Assembly: GCA_945861785.1 (NCBI GenBank)
Contig: CAMAWD010000003.1
Span: 124,001 to 188,000 of the forward strand
Direction of reading: 5' to 3'
Origin: Rhodoferax sp. OV413
GTDB taxonomy: Bacteria; Pseudomonadota; Gammaproteobacteria; Burkholderiales; Burkholderiaceae_C
Length of the DNA: 64,000 nt
The position numbers were made by a program, and so were the translations under genes. The notes beneath the pieces are model-generated. The model did no database searches and was not told where the DNA came from. It saw nothing but the letters and a program-made list of their open reading frames with translations. Positions 48,145 to 58,098 of the stretch are shown here, one piece after another. Positions within the stretch are counted from its first letter, which is position 1, and every line of letters starts with the position of its first letter.

Positions 48145-49224
48145 ATGAATACCAACACAGTCAAGGCTGCAGTCATCGGTGCCGGCTGGTTTGCCGCGCT
48201 CAACCATATTCCGGTGCTGGCGGCGCGGCCGGAGGTGGTGCTCGACGGCGTGTGTCGTCTCGGACCCCAGGATCTGGAGCGTGTGCGCGAACGGTTCGGA
48301 TTCAAATTTGCGTCCGAAGACTACCGCGACGTGTTGGCACGCAAACCCGCGGTGGTGGTGGTTGCGTCGCCGCACCACATGCATTACGCGCATTGCCGTG
48401 CGGCCCTCGACATCGGTGCGCACGTGTTGTGCGAGAAACCGATGACACTCGATCCCGGGCAAGCCTGGGCATTGGAGGCCCATGCGCGCGCAGTCGGGCG
48501 CAGCCTGATACTGGCCAACGGCTTTCACTACCTCGCAGGTGTCGCCGAACTTCGGCAAGCGCTGCTTGGCGGTGCGGTCGGCGAGATCGAACACGTATCT
48601 TGCAGTTTCGTTTCCGCGACGCGTGAGGTGTTTGAAGGCGATGTCGGCCTGGCGCGCTGGAAAACCCACTTCTTCCGGCCGGATCGGGCGACCTGGCAGG
48701 ACCCCTCCAAGGGTGGTGGTTTTGCGTACGGTCAACTGTCGCATTCGATCGCCTTGACCTTGTGGCTGACCGGGCTCGACGCCCGGGCCGTGAGTGCGCA
48801 CAATTTTGCGCCGGGTGACGTGGATCTGTGCAACGCCGCCAGCGTCGTGTGCGGCAATGGGGCGGTTGTGTCGTTCAGTGGCGCAGCGGCCTTGCCGCAA
48901 GGCCAGCGGGCCTTGCTTCGGCTGCTCATCACGGGCACGGCGGGTGTGTTCGAGATCGAGCTGGACCGGGACCGCGCCGTACTGCATCGGCATGATGGCG
49001 CAAACCGCGTCTATGACGTCGCGCCGGGCCAATGGGCCTACCAATGCGAGGGCCCGGTTCACGACGTCGTCGACCTGGCTCTGGGAAATGGGCGGGTCTT
49101 GGCTCCTGCGCAGATTGGAGCTGCCACTGTCTCGGTGATCGCGGCAATCATGTCGTCGGCCAGGACCGATGGCGCGCGTGTTGCGGTGTTTCATCCGGAT
49201 GCGCCTGTCACCGGGAGTCCATGA
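48145..49224 (+). CDS. Gfo/Idh/MocA-family oxidoreductase
   Basis: 359 residues. The N-terminal Rossmann domain starts AAVIGAGWFAALNHIPVL, followed by VVVVASPHHMHYAHCRAALD and HVLCEKPMTLD (the conserved EKP). The C-terminal alpha/beta domain is as usual. It would oxidise a sugar or sugar acid with NAD(P). It follows the amidohydrolase by 28 bases and overlaps the mutarotase by four bases (ATGA), indicating one operon. Confidence 0.9.
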   Translation: MNTNTVKAAVIGAGWFAALNHIPVLAARPEVVLDGVCRLGPQDLERVRERFGFKFASEDYRDVLARKPAVVVVASPHHMHYAHCRAALDIGAHVLCEKPMTLDPGQAWALEAHARAVGRSLILANGFHYLAGVAELRQALLGGAVGEIEHVSCSFVSATREVFEGDVGLARWKTHFFRPDRATWQDPSKGGGFAYGQLSHSIALTLWLTGLDARAVSAHNFAPGDVDLCNAASVVCGNGAVVSFSGAAALPQGQRALLRLLITGTAGVFEIELDRDRAVLHRHDGANRVYDVAPGQWAYQCEGPVHDVVDLALGNGRVLAPAQIGAATVSVIAAIMSSARTDGARVAVFHPDAPVTGSP

Positions 49225-49577
49225 CCATGCATGCACCAGCCCCGCCGACGCCACCGTTGTTTCCGGGCGCTGAATCGTTGGCGTTTTGCCTGCGCTTGCG
49301 GCCTGGTTGCGAGGACGAATACCGGCGTCGGCACGACCGCCTGTGGCCAGAGATGCGCGAGGCGCTGCTTGCCGCGGGCGTCCTTCATTATGAAATCCAT
49401 CTCGAACCGCACTCGTTGCTGCTGTTCGCCTTCATGCTGCGCACATCGGACCACCAGATGGACCGGCTGCCAGAACAACGGGCCTGGCAGCGTTGGCGGG
49501 ACTACATGTCGGACATTCTTGTGCAGGAGGCGGGAAAACCATTTCGCATCGATTTGCAACCGATGTTCCGAATGTGA
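49221..49577 (+). CDS. L-rhamnose mutarotase-like protein (RhaM family)
   Basis: 118 residues from ATG 49221. Small ferredoxin-like fold: FCLRLRPGCEDEYRRRHDRL with the YxxRH motif (catalytic His), WPEMREALLAAGVLHYEIHL, and WRDYMSDIL. It interconverts anomers of L-rhamnose or a similar sugar. Last gene of the transcript that starts near 44491. Together with the RhmD-like gene it points to deoxyhexose use. Confidence 0.88.
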   Translation: MTMHAPAPPTPPLFPGAESLAFCLRLRPGCEDEYRRRHDRLWPEMREALLAAGVLHYEIHLEPHSLLLFAFMLRTSDHQMDRLPEQRAWQRWRDYMSDILVQEAGKPFRIDLQPMFRM

Positions 49578-49685
49578 ACCGGATGATCGAAAAATTACCC
49601 CGATGGGTGCTTCCATTGGCCGAGTGTCGGAGGAGAACTCCTTCACGACCGGTGCGGTGTTTGACCTGTCCGGCGGCAGGGCCAC
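49578..49685. other. Intergenic region between convergent genes
   Basis: 108 bases; no gene, hairpin or repeat stands out. Confidence 0.3.
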
Positions 49686-50873
49686 CTATTGATTCAGGAG
49701 TTCCCTAACCGTTTGCACGGCCTGCGGCAATGACATCACCCGCGCCCCATAGCGCGTGTCATAGGCCGCATCGCCCCCATAAACCACCAGACGGTGGGCC
49801 ACCGCCAGGGCGGCACAGGCTGTGCCAAAACCGGGCTCGATCCGGGGCGCGGTGGACCGCTTGATCTCAATGGCCACGAAGGGTTGGCCTGCGCGTTCAA
49901 ACACCAGATCCAGCTCGGCACCCTCTTGCGTCCGATAATAAAGTGGGGTGCGGTCAGCGCCTGCCGCGTCCACCAGGTTTTCAATGACCAGCCCTTCCCA
50001 ACTGGCCCCGGCAACCGGGTGGCCCAGCAGTTGTGCACTGGTTTCGATTTCAAGCAAGGCATGCACCAGCCCGCAATCTCGAACATAAATTTTGGGGGCT
50101 TTAACCAGCCGCTTGCCCACGTTACCGCTCCATGGCTGCAGCCTGCGCACCAGCATCAGGTCGACCAGCAGGTCAATGTAGCGGTTGATCATGGGTGCCG
50201 ACACCCCCAGGCTTTGCGCCAGCCGCGCACTGTTGAGCGGCGTGCCCTGCAAATGCGCCAGCATGGTCCACAGCCGGCCGATCAGCGCGGCGGGCATGCG
50301 GGGTGCGAACATCGGTACGTCACGTTCCAGATAGCTGCGGATAAAGTCGGTGCGCCATCGCAGACTGGCCACGTTGTCGGGTGCCGTCAGGCTGTCAGGG
50401 AAGCCGCCCCTCAGCCACAGGTGGTCTTGTGCCAGCCCCACGGCTTGCGCCTCCGTTTGCATGATGGGTGACATGCTCAGGTAAGCGACCCGCCCGGCCA
50501 GTGTCTCGGACGCATGCTGAACCAGATCCAGCGACGCCGACCCCAACAGCAGAAATTGCCCAGACCGTGCGCCCTGCTCACGCCGCTCGTCAATCACCGA
50601 GCGCAATTCCGCAAACAGCCCCGGGGCGCGGTGCACTTCGTCGATCACCATCAAACTGCTGGACTGGCCGCGCAGGAAGCTGCCCGCGTCGTCCAGCTTG
50701 CGCAGGTCAGCCGCTTTCTCAAGGTCGAGGTACACCGCGCCAGGGGTCTCGATGGCGATTTTTTTGGCCAGCGTGGTTTTCCCCACCTGGCGTGGCCCGA
50801 GCAGCACCACCGCCGGTGCGCGCAGCAACGCAGCCCGAATTTGGGATTCAAGGGATGTTCTGGGAATTTTCAC
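49686..50873 (-). CDS. AAA-type ATPase with DUF4143 C-terminal domain
   Basis: 395 residues. Walker A LLGPRQVGKTTLAKK near residue 24, Walker B LMVIDEVHRAPGLFAELRSV, and a C-terminal DUF4143 part with a nuclease-like pattern ELDLVF...FVAIEIKRS (PD-(D/E)XK spacing). These proteins are widespread, patchily distributed and of unknown function; some are near toxin or defence genes. This one is a lone minus-strand gene dropped between sugar-acid genes, consistent with horizontal gain. Confidence 0.85.
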   Translation of the reverse strand: MKIPRTSLESQIRAALLRAPAVVLLGPRQVGKTTLAKKIAIETPGAVYLDLEKAADLRKLDDAGSFLRGQSSSLMVIDEVHRAPGLFAELRSVIDERREQGARSGQFLLLGSASLDLVQHASETLAGRVAYLSMSPIMQTEAQAVGLAQDHLWLRGGFPDSLTAPDNVASLRWRTDFIRSYLERDVPMFAPRMPAALIGRLWTMLAHLQGTPLNSARLAQSLGVSAPMINRYIDLLVDLMLVRRLQPWSGNVGKRLVKAPKIYVRDCGLVHALLEIETSAQLLGHPVAGASWEGLVIENLVDAAGADRTPLYYRTQEGAELDLVFERAGQPFVAIEIKRSTAPRIEPGFGTACAALAVAHRLVVYGGDAAYDTRYGARVMSLPQAVQTVRELLNQ

Positions 50874-50983
50874 CCTGTAAATTCTAATTCACACTTTCGA
50901 TTTACGGCATACCTGAATCCACGCCGCACGCCTCCTGACTTGCGAAATCGTCACCACAAGCAAGCACGGGCCCCCGAAGCGAC

Positions 50984-51259
50984 GGAGGCATCGCCATCGT
51001 CCTGTCGCCGCAGGTCATCCTGGCCGACGAGCCGACCTGCGCGCTCGAAGTGGTCGTGCAAAAGCAGGTTATGCAGACCCTGGTCCATGCGCAGAAGGAC
51101 ATCGGCGCAGCCACCATTCTGGTCGGCCATGGCATGGGGCTGATGGCGCAGTTCGCCCACGTGGTGGGCGTGATGTATGCGGGGCGGCTGGTCGAGATCG
51201 CCCCGGTGCGCGAGATCTTTGCCAACCCGCGGCATTCCGGGCCTGGCGCTCAGGCGTAG
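50984..51259 (+). pseudogene. C-terminal remnant of an oligopeptide-type ABC ATPase
   Basis: In one frame: GGIAIVLSPQVILADEPTCA, then LEVVVQKQVMQTLVHAQK, then VGHGMGLMAQFAHVVGVMYA and GRLVEIAPVREIFANPRHSG. Walker B and the H-loop are recognisable; Walker A, the Q-loop and most of the signature are gone, and the text between the signature GG and IA is shortened. It probably belongs to the same destroyed importer as 44491-47277. It overlaps the convergent dehydratase-like gene by ten bases. Confidence 0.8.
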
Positions 51260-52449
51260 CCCGTCGACCCGTCCGGCTTGACCGGCACCTTGCGCTCCCA
51301 GTGGATGTATTCTTCGGTGCCGAGCAGCTGTTCGTCCATCTCCACGCCCCAACCGGGGCGCTCAGGGCGCAGTTCCAGGTGGCCGTCGACGGGCAGGTAG
51401 GGGTCTTTCACGTAGTGGGTGCCTTGCGGCCCGGCGGCGCGCGCCGCTTCGTTGTTGCCGGTGCCGAACACATACCCGGGGCCGTGCGGCAGGCGGTATT
51501 CGAGGATGCGAAAATTGGTCTGCGCCGCGCTGAAATGCAGGTTGATGGCAGTGGCCAGCGGGCCCATCGGGTTGTGCGGCGCAATCGTCACGTAGTGCGT
51601 CTCGGCCAGTGCCGCGATCTTGCACATCTCCAGCAGCCCACCCACGACGCAGATGTCGGGCTGGATGATGTCGCAGCCCCGCACCTGCAGCAGGCGCTGG
51701 AACTCGAAGCGGCTGTAGAGCGATTCGCCGGTGGCCAGCGTGCAGGTGATAGCGCGCTTGAGTTCACCCCAGGCCTCGATGTTCTCCGGGCGCAGCGGCT
51801 CTTCGAAGAACAGCGGGTCGTAGGGCGCCAGCGCGTTGGCCAGTTGCATCGCCTGGCCGGTCTCGAAGATCTTGGCGTGGGCATCGAAGGCGATCTCGTA
51901 GTCGGAGCGCACGGTCTCGCGGAGTTGGCGGAAGTACTCGGCCGCCCCGCGTACCACCTCACCCCAGCGGTTGCGGTGGATGTCCACCCGGTAGGGGCTG
52001 AGCTTGAACGCGGTAATCCCCCATTGGCCCTGCAGCGCATCCATCTCGTCGCGCGCGACGGCCGGGTCGGGCGCGGTGTACAGGCCGGCGTAGACCTTGA
52101 CGCGGTCGCGCACGTTGCCGCCCAGCAGCATGTAGACCGGAACACCGAGCGCCTTGGCCGAGATGTCCCACATGCAGTGGTCCAGTGCCGAGATTGCGGC
52201 CAGCCCGAGCGCGCCGGGGGGAAACCGCGTTTGCTGCATCAGGTAGTGGACCAGGTAGGCGACACGCCGCGGGTCTTTGCCCTTGAGGAAGGTCAGCAGG
52301 TAGTCCAGCAGCGGGAGCAGCGCCAGGTCGGGGCCGTGGTTGTAACACTCGCCCCAGCCGGTGATGCCGTCGTCGGTGTCCATCGCCACGATCACACGCG
52401 GGCGGTCCTTGTCGCGCGACATGAAGACGCGCAGTCGGTCAATTTTCAT
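51250..52449 (-). CDS. Enolase-superfamily dehydratase (mandelate racemase/galactonate dehydratase-like), copy A
   Basis: 399 residues, MKIDRLRVFMSRDKDRPRVI onward. FKLSPYRVDIHRNRWGE, EIAFDAHAKIFETGQA (first metal ligand Asp), PLFFEEPLRPENIEAWGE and LATGESLYSRFEFQ (Glu ligands), IIQPDICVVGGLLEMCKIAA and IAPHNPMGPLATAI (His, as in D-galactonate and mannonate dehydratases) place it in the acid-sugar dehydratase group. The substrate is unknown. Three bases after copy B on the same strand; the pair is downstream of the Dpp-type importer. Confidence 0.85.
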   Translation of the reverse strand: MKIDRLRVFMSRDKDRPRVIVAMDTDDGITGWGECYNHGPDLALLPLLDYLLTFLKGKDPRRVAYLVHYLMQQTRFPPGALGLAAISALDHCMWDISAKALGVPVYMLLGGNVRDRVKVYAGLYTAPDPAVARDEMDALQGQWGITAFKLSPYRVDIHRNRWGEVVRGAAEYFRQLRETVRSDYEIAFDAHAKIFETGQAMQLANALAPYDPLFFEEPLRPENIEAWGELKRAITCTLATGESLYSRFEFQRLLQVRGCDIIQPDICVVGGLLEMCKIAALAETHYVTIAPHNPMGPLATAINLHFSAAQTNFRILEYRLPHGPGYVFGTGNNEAARAAGPQGTHYVKDPYLPVDGHLELRPERPGWGVEMDEQLLGTEEYIHWERKVPVKPDGSTGYA

Positions 52450-52452
52450 GCG

Positions 52453-53679
52453 TCACTTTTTTGCGGAAAAATGCCGGGCGCGCTGCAGCCGGGTCTGCAC
52501 GTACACGTTTTCGTCGTGGGTGCCGGGTGCGTACGACCCCGAGGCTGCCGACACCTGCGACGAGATGTTGGCCTGGCTCGGGAAACGCGCCACGAAGTCC
52601 TCGTCGATGTCCACCCCCAGCCCCGGGCTGTCCGGAACCGCAAGGAAACCGTCCACCTGCTGGGGATGCGGGATCACGGTGTGCGCGCGGCCGTCCCAGT
52701 CGTCCTCGATGCGCTCCAGAAACAGCGCATTCGGTATCGCCGCCATCAGGTGCAGCGCTGCGTATTCGGCCACCGGCCCGAGCGAGCCGGAATGCGGCGC
52801 CACCATGATGTGGTGCGCCTCGGCCATGGCCGCGATCTTCTTCATCTGCGTGATGCCGCCAGCGCGGCCGGTGTCGGGCTGGACCACGTCCACCAGTTCG
52901 CGCTCGATCAGGTCGCGCAGGCCGTAGAGCGTGCTCATGCGTTCACCTGCCGCCAGCGGCACGTGCGCGGCGTCGCGGATGCGCCGGTATCCGTCCAGGT
53001 TGTCGGGCGCGATCGGGTCTTCGATGAACAGCAGGTGGTAAGGCTCCAGCGCGCGTGCCAGTTGTGCAGCGTCGCCAGGTGTCATCCACGGCGGCCCGTG
53101 CAGATCGATCATGATGTCCATTTCGTCGCCCACCGCCTCGCGCAGGGCTGCCACCTTGCGCACCGGGTCGGACACGCCGCCGCACTTGATGGCCGTAACA
53201 CCGCGCGCCTTCAGGCTCAAGGCCGCTTCGGGGGTATTGGCATGGGCATAGATGCGGACCTTGTCGCGCACCTGGCCGCCGAGCAGGTTCCACACCGGAA
53301 CGCCCAGCACCTTGCCCTTGATGTCCCACAGCGCCATGTCGATGCCGGTCATGGCACCTGCCCCTACCGTGCCGGTCAGGCCATGCACCATGATGGCCGA
53401 CATCATGCGTTGCCACAGGCGCTCGATGTGGGTCGGGTCCTCGCCAATGAGGATGCGTTTCAGGTCCTGCACGGCGGTCTCGATGACACGTGGCCAGCCT
53501 GAACACTCGCCGATGCCGACCACGCCTTCGTCGGTGTACACCTTGACGAACAACCAGTTGCGCGTGCCGGTGATGCCAGCCGAAAAACTTTGGTTGCCGA
53601 AAGCGTTGTCGGAGGCCCAGGCCTTGGGCTGGGGTACACCCACATGCATGAGGAAGGTCTTGATGTCGGTGATTTTCAT
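52453..53679 (-). CDS. Enolase-superfamily dehydratase (galactonate dehydratase-like), copy B
   Basis: 408 residues. MKITDIKTFLMHVG, NWLFVKVYTDEGVVGIGEC, GIDMALWDIKGKVLGVPVWN, IDLHGPPWMTPGDAAQLA (first metal ligand), LLFIEDPIAPDNLDGY, LAAGERMSTLYGLRDL, QPDTGRAGGITQMKKIAAMA and VAPHSGSLGPVAEYA (His). Different enough from copy A to use another substrate. Directly downstream of an esterase remnant and the importer genes, so probably in the same operon. Confidence 0.85.
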   Translation of the reverse strand: MKITDIKTFLMHVGVPQPKAWASDNAFGNQSFSAGITGTRNWLFVKVYTDEGVVGIGECSGWPRVIETAVQDLKRILIGEDPTHIERLWQRMMSAIMVHGLTGTVGAGAMTGIDMALWDIKGKVLGVPVWNLLGGQVRDKVRIYAHANTPEAALSLKARGVTAIKCGGVSDPVRKVAALREAVGDEMDIMIDLHGPPWMTPGDAAQLARALEPYHLLFIEDPIAPDNLDGYRRIRDAAHVPLAAGERMSTLYGLRDLIERELVDVVQPDTGRAGGITQMKKIAAMAEAHHIMVAPHSGSLGPVAEYAALHLMAAIPNALFLERIEDDWDGRAHTVIPHPQQVDGFLAVPDSPGLGVDIDEDFVARFPSQANISSQVSAASGSYAPGTHDENVYVQTRLQRARHFSAKK

Positions 53680-53685
53680 GGTGTT

Positions 53686-54087
53686 TCAGTCCGTTGCCTG
53701 GAGAGAGCCCTTGGCTGCGAGGGCGCGCATCGCCCGGCCGCCCCGCTGCAGCGCGGCGGCGGCGGCAGGCCTGCCAGCTTTGCGTGCAGTGGTGCGGCAA
53801 GCGGGTGTTCCGGGGCCAGGCGGTAGTTGACCGAGACCACCACCATGCAGGTAGACCATGGCCCGCCCGGGCAACGCCTCGGCGGGCTGGTACACCCGCA
53901 CTGACAGCCCGGCGATCACGCTGCCGGTGTGCGCGACACCAGGAACATCAAAGCGGTTCCAGTGCACGGCCTGGTCTTCCATGTTCTGGCGCACCACGTC
54001 CAAGGGCAGGGTTTGCGGGTGTGGGGCGGTGGCGGCGCGCAGCTCGTCCACGAACTTCTGCATCCTGGGTGCTGCAAAAATTGTCAT
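53686..54087 (-). pseudogene. Alpha/beta-hydrolase (HSL-type esterase) remnant
   Basis: Intact N-terminus (ATG 54087, MTIFAAPRMQKFVDEL) to AMVYLHGGG, the oxyanion-hole motif of hormone-sensitive-lipase-type esterases. A deletion then joins it, in another frame, to VVVSVNYRLAPEHPLAAPLH, and a second deletion to LAGLPPPPRCSAG. The nucleophile GDSAGG and the catalytic Asp/His region are missing. About 130 codons of ~310 remain. Confidence 0.8.
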
Positions 54088-54150
54088 GGATCGTCTCTGC
54101 GGGATGGGGGGCTGGCCTGCCGGGTCGCGTCTGTGGATGGGCCCGCAGCG

Positions 54151-55862
<1,712 letters not shown>

Positions 55863-55863
<1 letters not shown>

Positions 55864-56963
55864 TATTTGTTGTAGGGGTCGGAGGCGTCGCGCAGGCCGT
55901 CACCCAGGAAGTTGAGGGCGATCACGGCCAGCACCACGGCGGCGCCGGGTGCGAACAACCAGGGCGCGGTGGCGATAGAGCGGATGTTCTGGGCCTCGCG
56001 CAGCAATACACCCCAGGAGATCGTGGGCGGTTGCAGCCCCAGGCCCAGGAAACTGAGCGAGGTTTCGGCCAGGATCATGGCCGGAATCGCCAGCGAGATC
56101 GAGGCGATGATGTGGCTGGCGAAACTCGGCAACATGTGGCGGAAGATGATGCGCCCCTCGGAGGCGCCATCAAGCCGCGCCGCGGTGACGAACTCTTCGG
56201 TGCGCAGGCTCAGGAAACGCCCGCGCACCACCCGCGCCAGTTGCGCCCAGCCGGTCAGCGAGAGGATCAGCGTGATCATGAAATAGTTCAGCGTGGCGGG
56301 CCAGTTTTGCGGCACGGCCGCCGACGCCGCGAGCCAGATCGGGATCGTGGGCAAGGACAAAACCAGTTCGATCACGCGCTGGATCACGAAGTCGATGCGC
56401 CCGCCGTAGTACCCTGAAATGCCGCCCAGTACGATGCCGATGCTCAGTGCCAGCAACACACCGACCAGACCGACGGAGAGTGAAATCTGTGTGCCCACCA
56501 TGATGCGGCTGTAGACGCAACGACCCAGTCGGTCGGCGCCGAAGAAGAACAGCGGCTGGCGCGCATTCTCGGAGGCGAACAAGTGGATGTTGCTATCGAA
56601 CAGCCCGAGCACCGAGTAGGTATAACCCGGAGCGAACATGCCAAGGTAGATCTTGCGTTCGCGGTCTTCCTGGTAAACCGAGGCCAGGGTCTGCGGGTCG
56701 CGCTTGAGTACGTAGGGGTGAATATAGGGCCGGATCGACCAGCCGCCGTCGGTGCTGTTGTCGATCAGGTGCAGGGCTTGCGGCGGGTGGAACGCCGTGC
56801 GCACGTTTTGCTGGGATGGGTCGTTGACCGCAAAGAAACCCGGCACGATGGCCACGATGTACAGGGCCACCGTCACCACCAGCCCGACCATCGCCAACTG
56901 GTGGCGCTTGAACGCCCACCACACGAGTTGCCATTGCGACGCCACCGCCATGCGCCCGGACAT
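55863..56963 (-). CDS. Dpp/Opp-type ABC transporter permease (DppC-like)
   Basis: 366 residues from ATG 56963; ATG 56951 (MAVASQW) is also possible. The open frame to 57104 contains a noncoding-looking 23-bp direct repeat and should not be translated. LVWWAFKRHQLAMVGLVVTV is the first membrane segment. Then a long periplasmic insertion with FGADRLGRCVYSRIMVG, the EAA-type RLDGASEGRIIFRHMLPSF and LSFLGLGLQPPTISWG. Ends LNFLGDGLRDASDP, typical of DppC. Confidence 0.9.
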
Positions 56964-57070
56964 GGCCCCCACGCTCGGCACTGCGTGTCCTTCGCTGCCC
57001 CCCGAGGGGGTGAATTTTCCTTGGGGCGGCCCGGCGGAAAATTGATCGGCCCCCACGCTCGGCACTGCGT
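56964..57070. repeat. Pair of 23-bp direct repeats in the dppB-dppC gap
   Basis: An identical 23-base unit beginning GGCCCCCACGCTCGGCACTG occurs at 56964-56986 and 57048-57070. Between the copies lie CCCCCCGAGGGGG (inverted repeat) and TTGGGGCGGCCCGGCGGAAA. I recall this type of sequence as a recurrent intergenic repeat in Comamonadaceae. Confidence 0.8.
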
Positions 57071-57096
57071 TCGCGCCTTCGGAAGGGGTGGCGGCG

Positions 57097-58083
57097 CTAC
57101 TCAAGGCGAATGCGCGGATCGACCAGCGCCAGAAGGATGTCGCTGACCAGCGAGCCCAGCACGGTCAGGCCGCAGATCAGCAGGATGAAGGCGCCGGCGA
57201 GGTACATGTCCTGGCTCATCAGCGACTGCAACAGCAGTGGCCCGGCGGTGGGAAGGCTCAGCACGATGGCCACGATGATCGAGCCCGACACCAGGTTGGG
57301 CAAAAGCCAGGCGATGGTCGAGATAAACGGGTTGAGGGCCAGGCGCAAGGGGTACTTCACCAGCAGCGTGAATTCCGACAGGCCCTTGGCACGGGCGGTG
57401 GTGACGTAGGGTTTGTGCAGCTCGTCGAGCATGTTGGCGCGCATCACGCGGATCAGGCTGGCGGTGCCCGACACGGCCAGGATCACGACCGGGATCCACA
57501 GGTGTTGCAGCAAGTCGATGGTCTTGTCGACGCTCCACGGCGCTGTAAGGTACTGCTCGGAGAACAGGCCCCCTACGTTTTGCCCAAAATGCACCGCCGC
57601 CACATACATCAGCACCAGCGCCAGCAGGAAACTGGGGATGGCGAGGCCCAGGAACGACAGGCCGGTGACCACGTAGTCGGCGAATGAGTACTTCTTGACC
57701 GCCGAGAACACACCCACTGGCAGGGCAATGCCCCAGGTCAGCAGCAAGGCCGACAGGGTGAGCAGCAGCGTGAGTGCCATGCGCTCCCAGATCAGGTCGC
57801 CCACCGGTTGTTGCCACTCGAAGCTCAGGCCGAAGTCACCGTGAAACACAATGTTGGAAATCCACTTCCAGTACTGCACCACCAGCGGCTGGTCCAGCCC
57901 GAAGCGGTTGCGCAGGTCGGCCGCCGTGTTCTGGTCCACCACCTCATTGCTGGCCGCGAGGGTGGCAATGTAGGTGGTGACGTAGTCGCCCGGCGGCAGC
58001 TGGATCAGTACAAAAGAGAGAAAGCTGATGGCCACCAGAAACGGCAGCATCCATAGCAGCCGTTTGACGATGAACACCAGCAT
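57097..58083 (-). CDS. Dpp/Opp-type ABC transporter permease (DppB-like)
   Basis: 328 residues. First membrane segment LLWMLPFLVAISFLSFVLIQ, then LPPGDYVTTY, DLRNRFGLDQPLVVQYWKW, a central membrane core, the EAA loop TTARAKGLSEFTLLVKYPLR and the DppB C-terminus LALVDPRIRLE. It lies 15 bases after the binding-protein gene. Together with the downstream DppC and fused ATPase it makes a complete importer. Confidence 0.92.
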   Translation of the reverse strand: MLVFIVKRLLWMLPFLVAISFLSFVLIQLPPGDYVTTYIATLAASNEVVDQNTAADLRNRFGLDQPLVVQYWKWISNIVFHGDFGLSFEWQQPVGDLIWERMALTLLLTLSALLLTWGIALPVGVFSAVKKYSFADYVVTGLSFLGLAIPSFLLALVLMYVAAVHFGQNVGGLFSEQYLTAPWSVDKTIDLLQHLWIPVVILAVSGTASLIRVMRANMLDELHKPYVTTARAKGLSEFTLLVKYPLRLALNPFISTIAWLLPNLVSGSIIVAIVLSLPTAGPLLLQSLMSQDMYLAGAFILLICGLTVLGSLVSDILLALVDPRIRLE

Positions 58084-58098
58084 GCGTTGTCGCTGCGG

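Noticed and set aside
51301-53502. 733-codon plus-strand open frame opposite the two dehydratase-like genes
   Set aside because: An antisense shadow typical of high-GC DNA; rich in His, Arg and Gln and with no domain, while the minus strand encodes clear enzymes.
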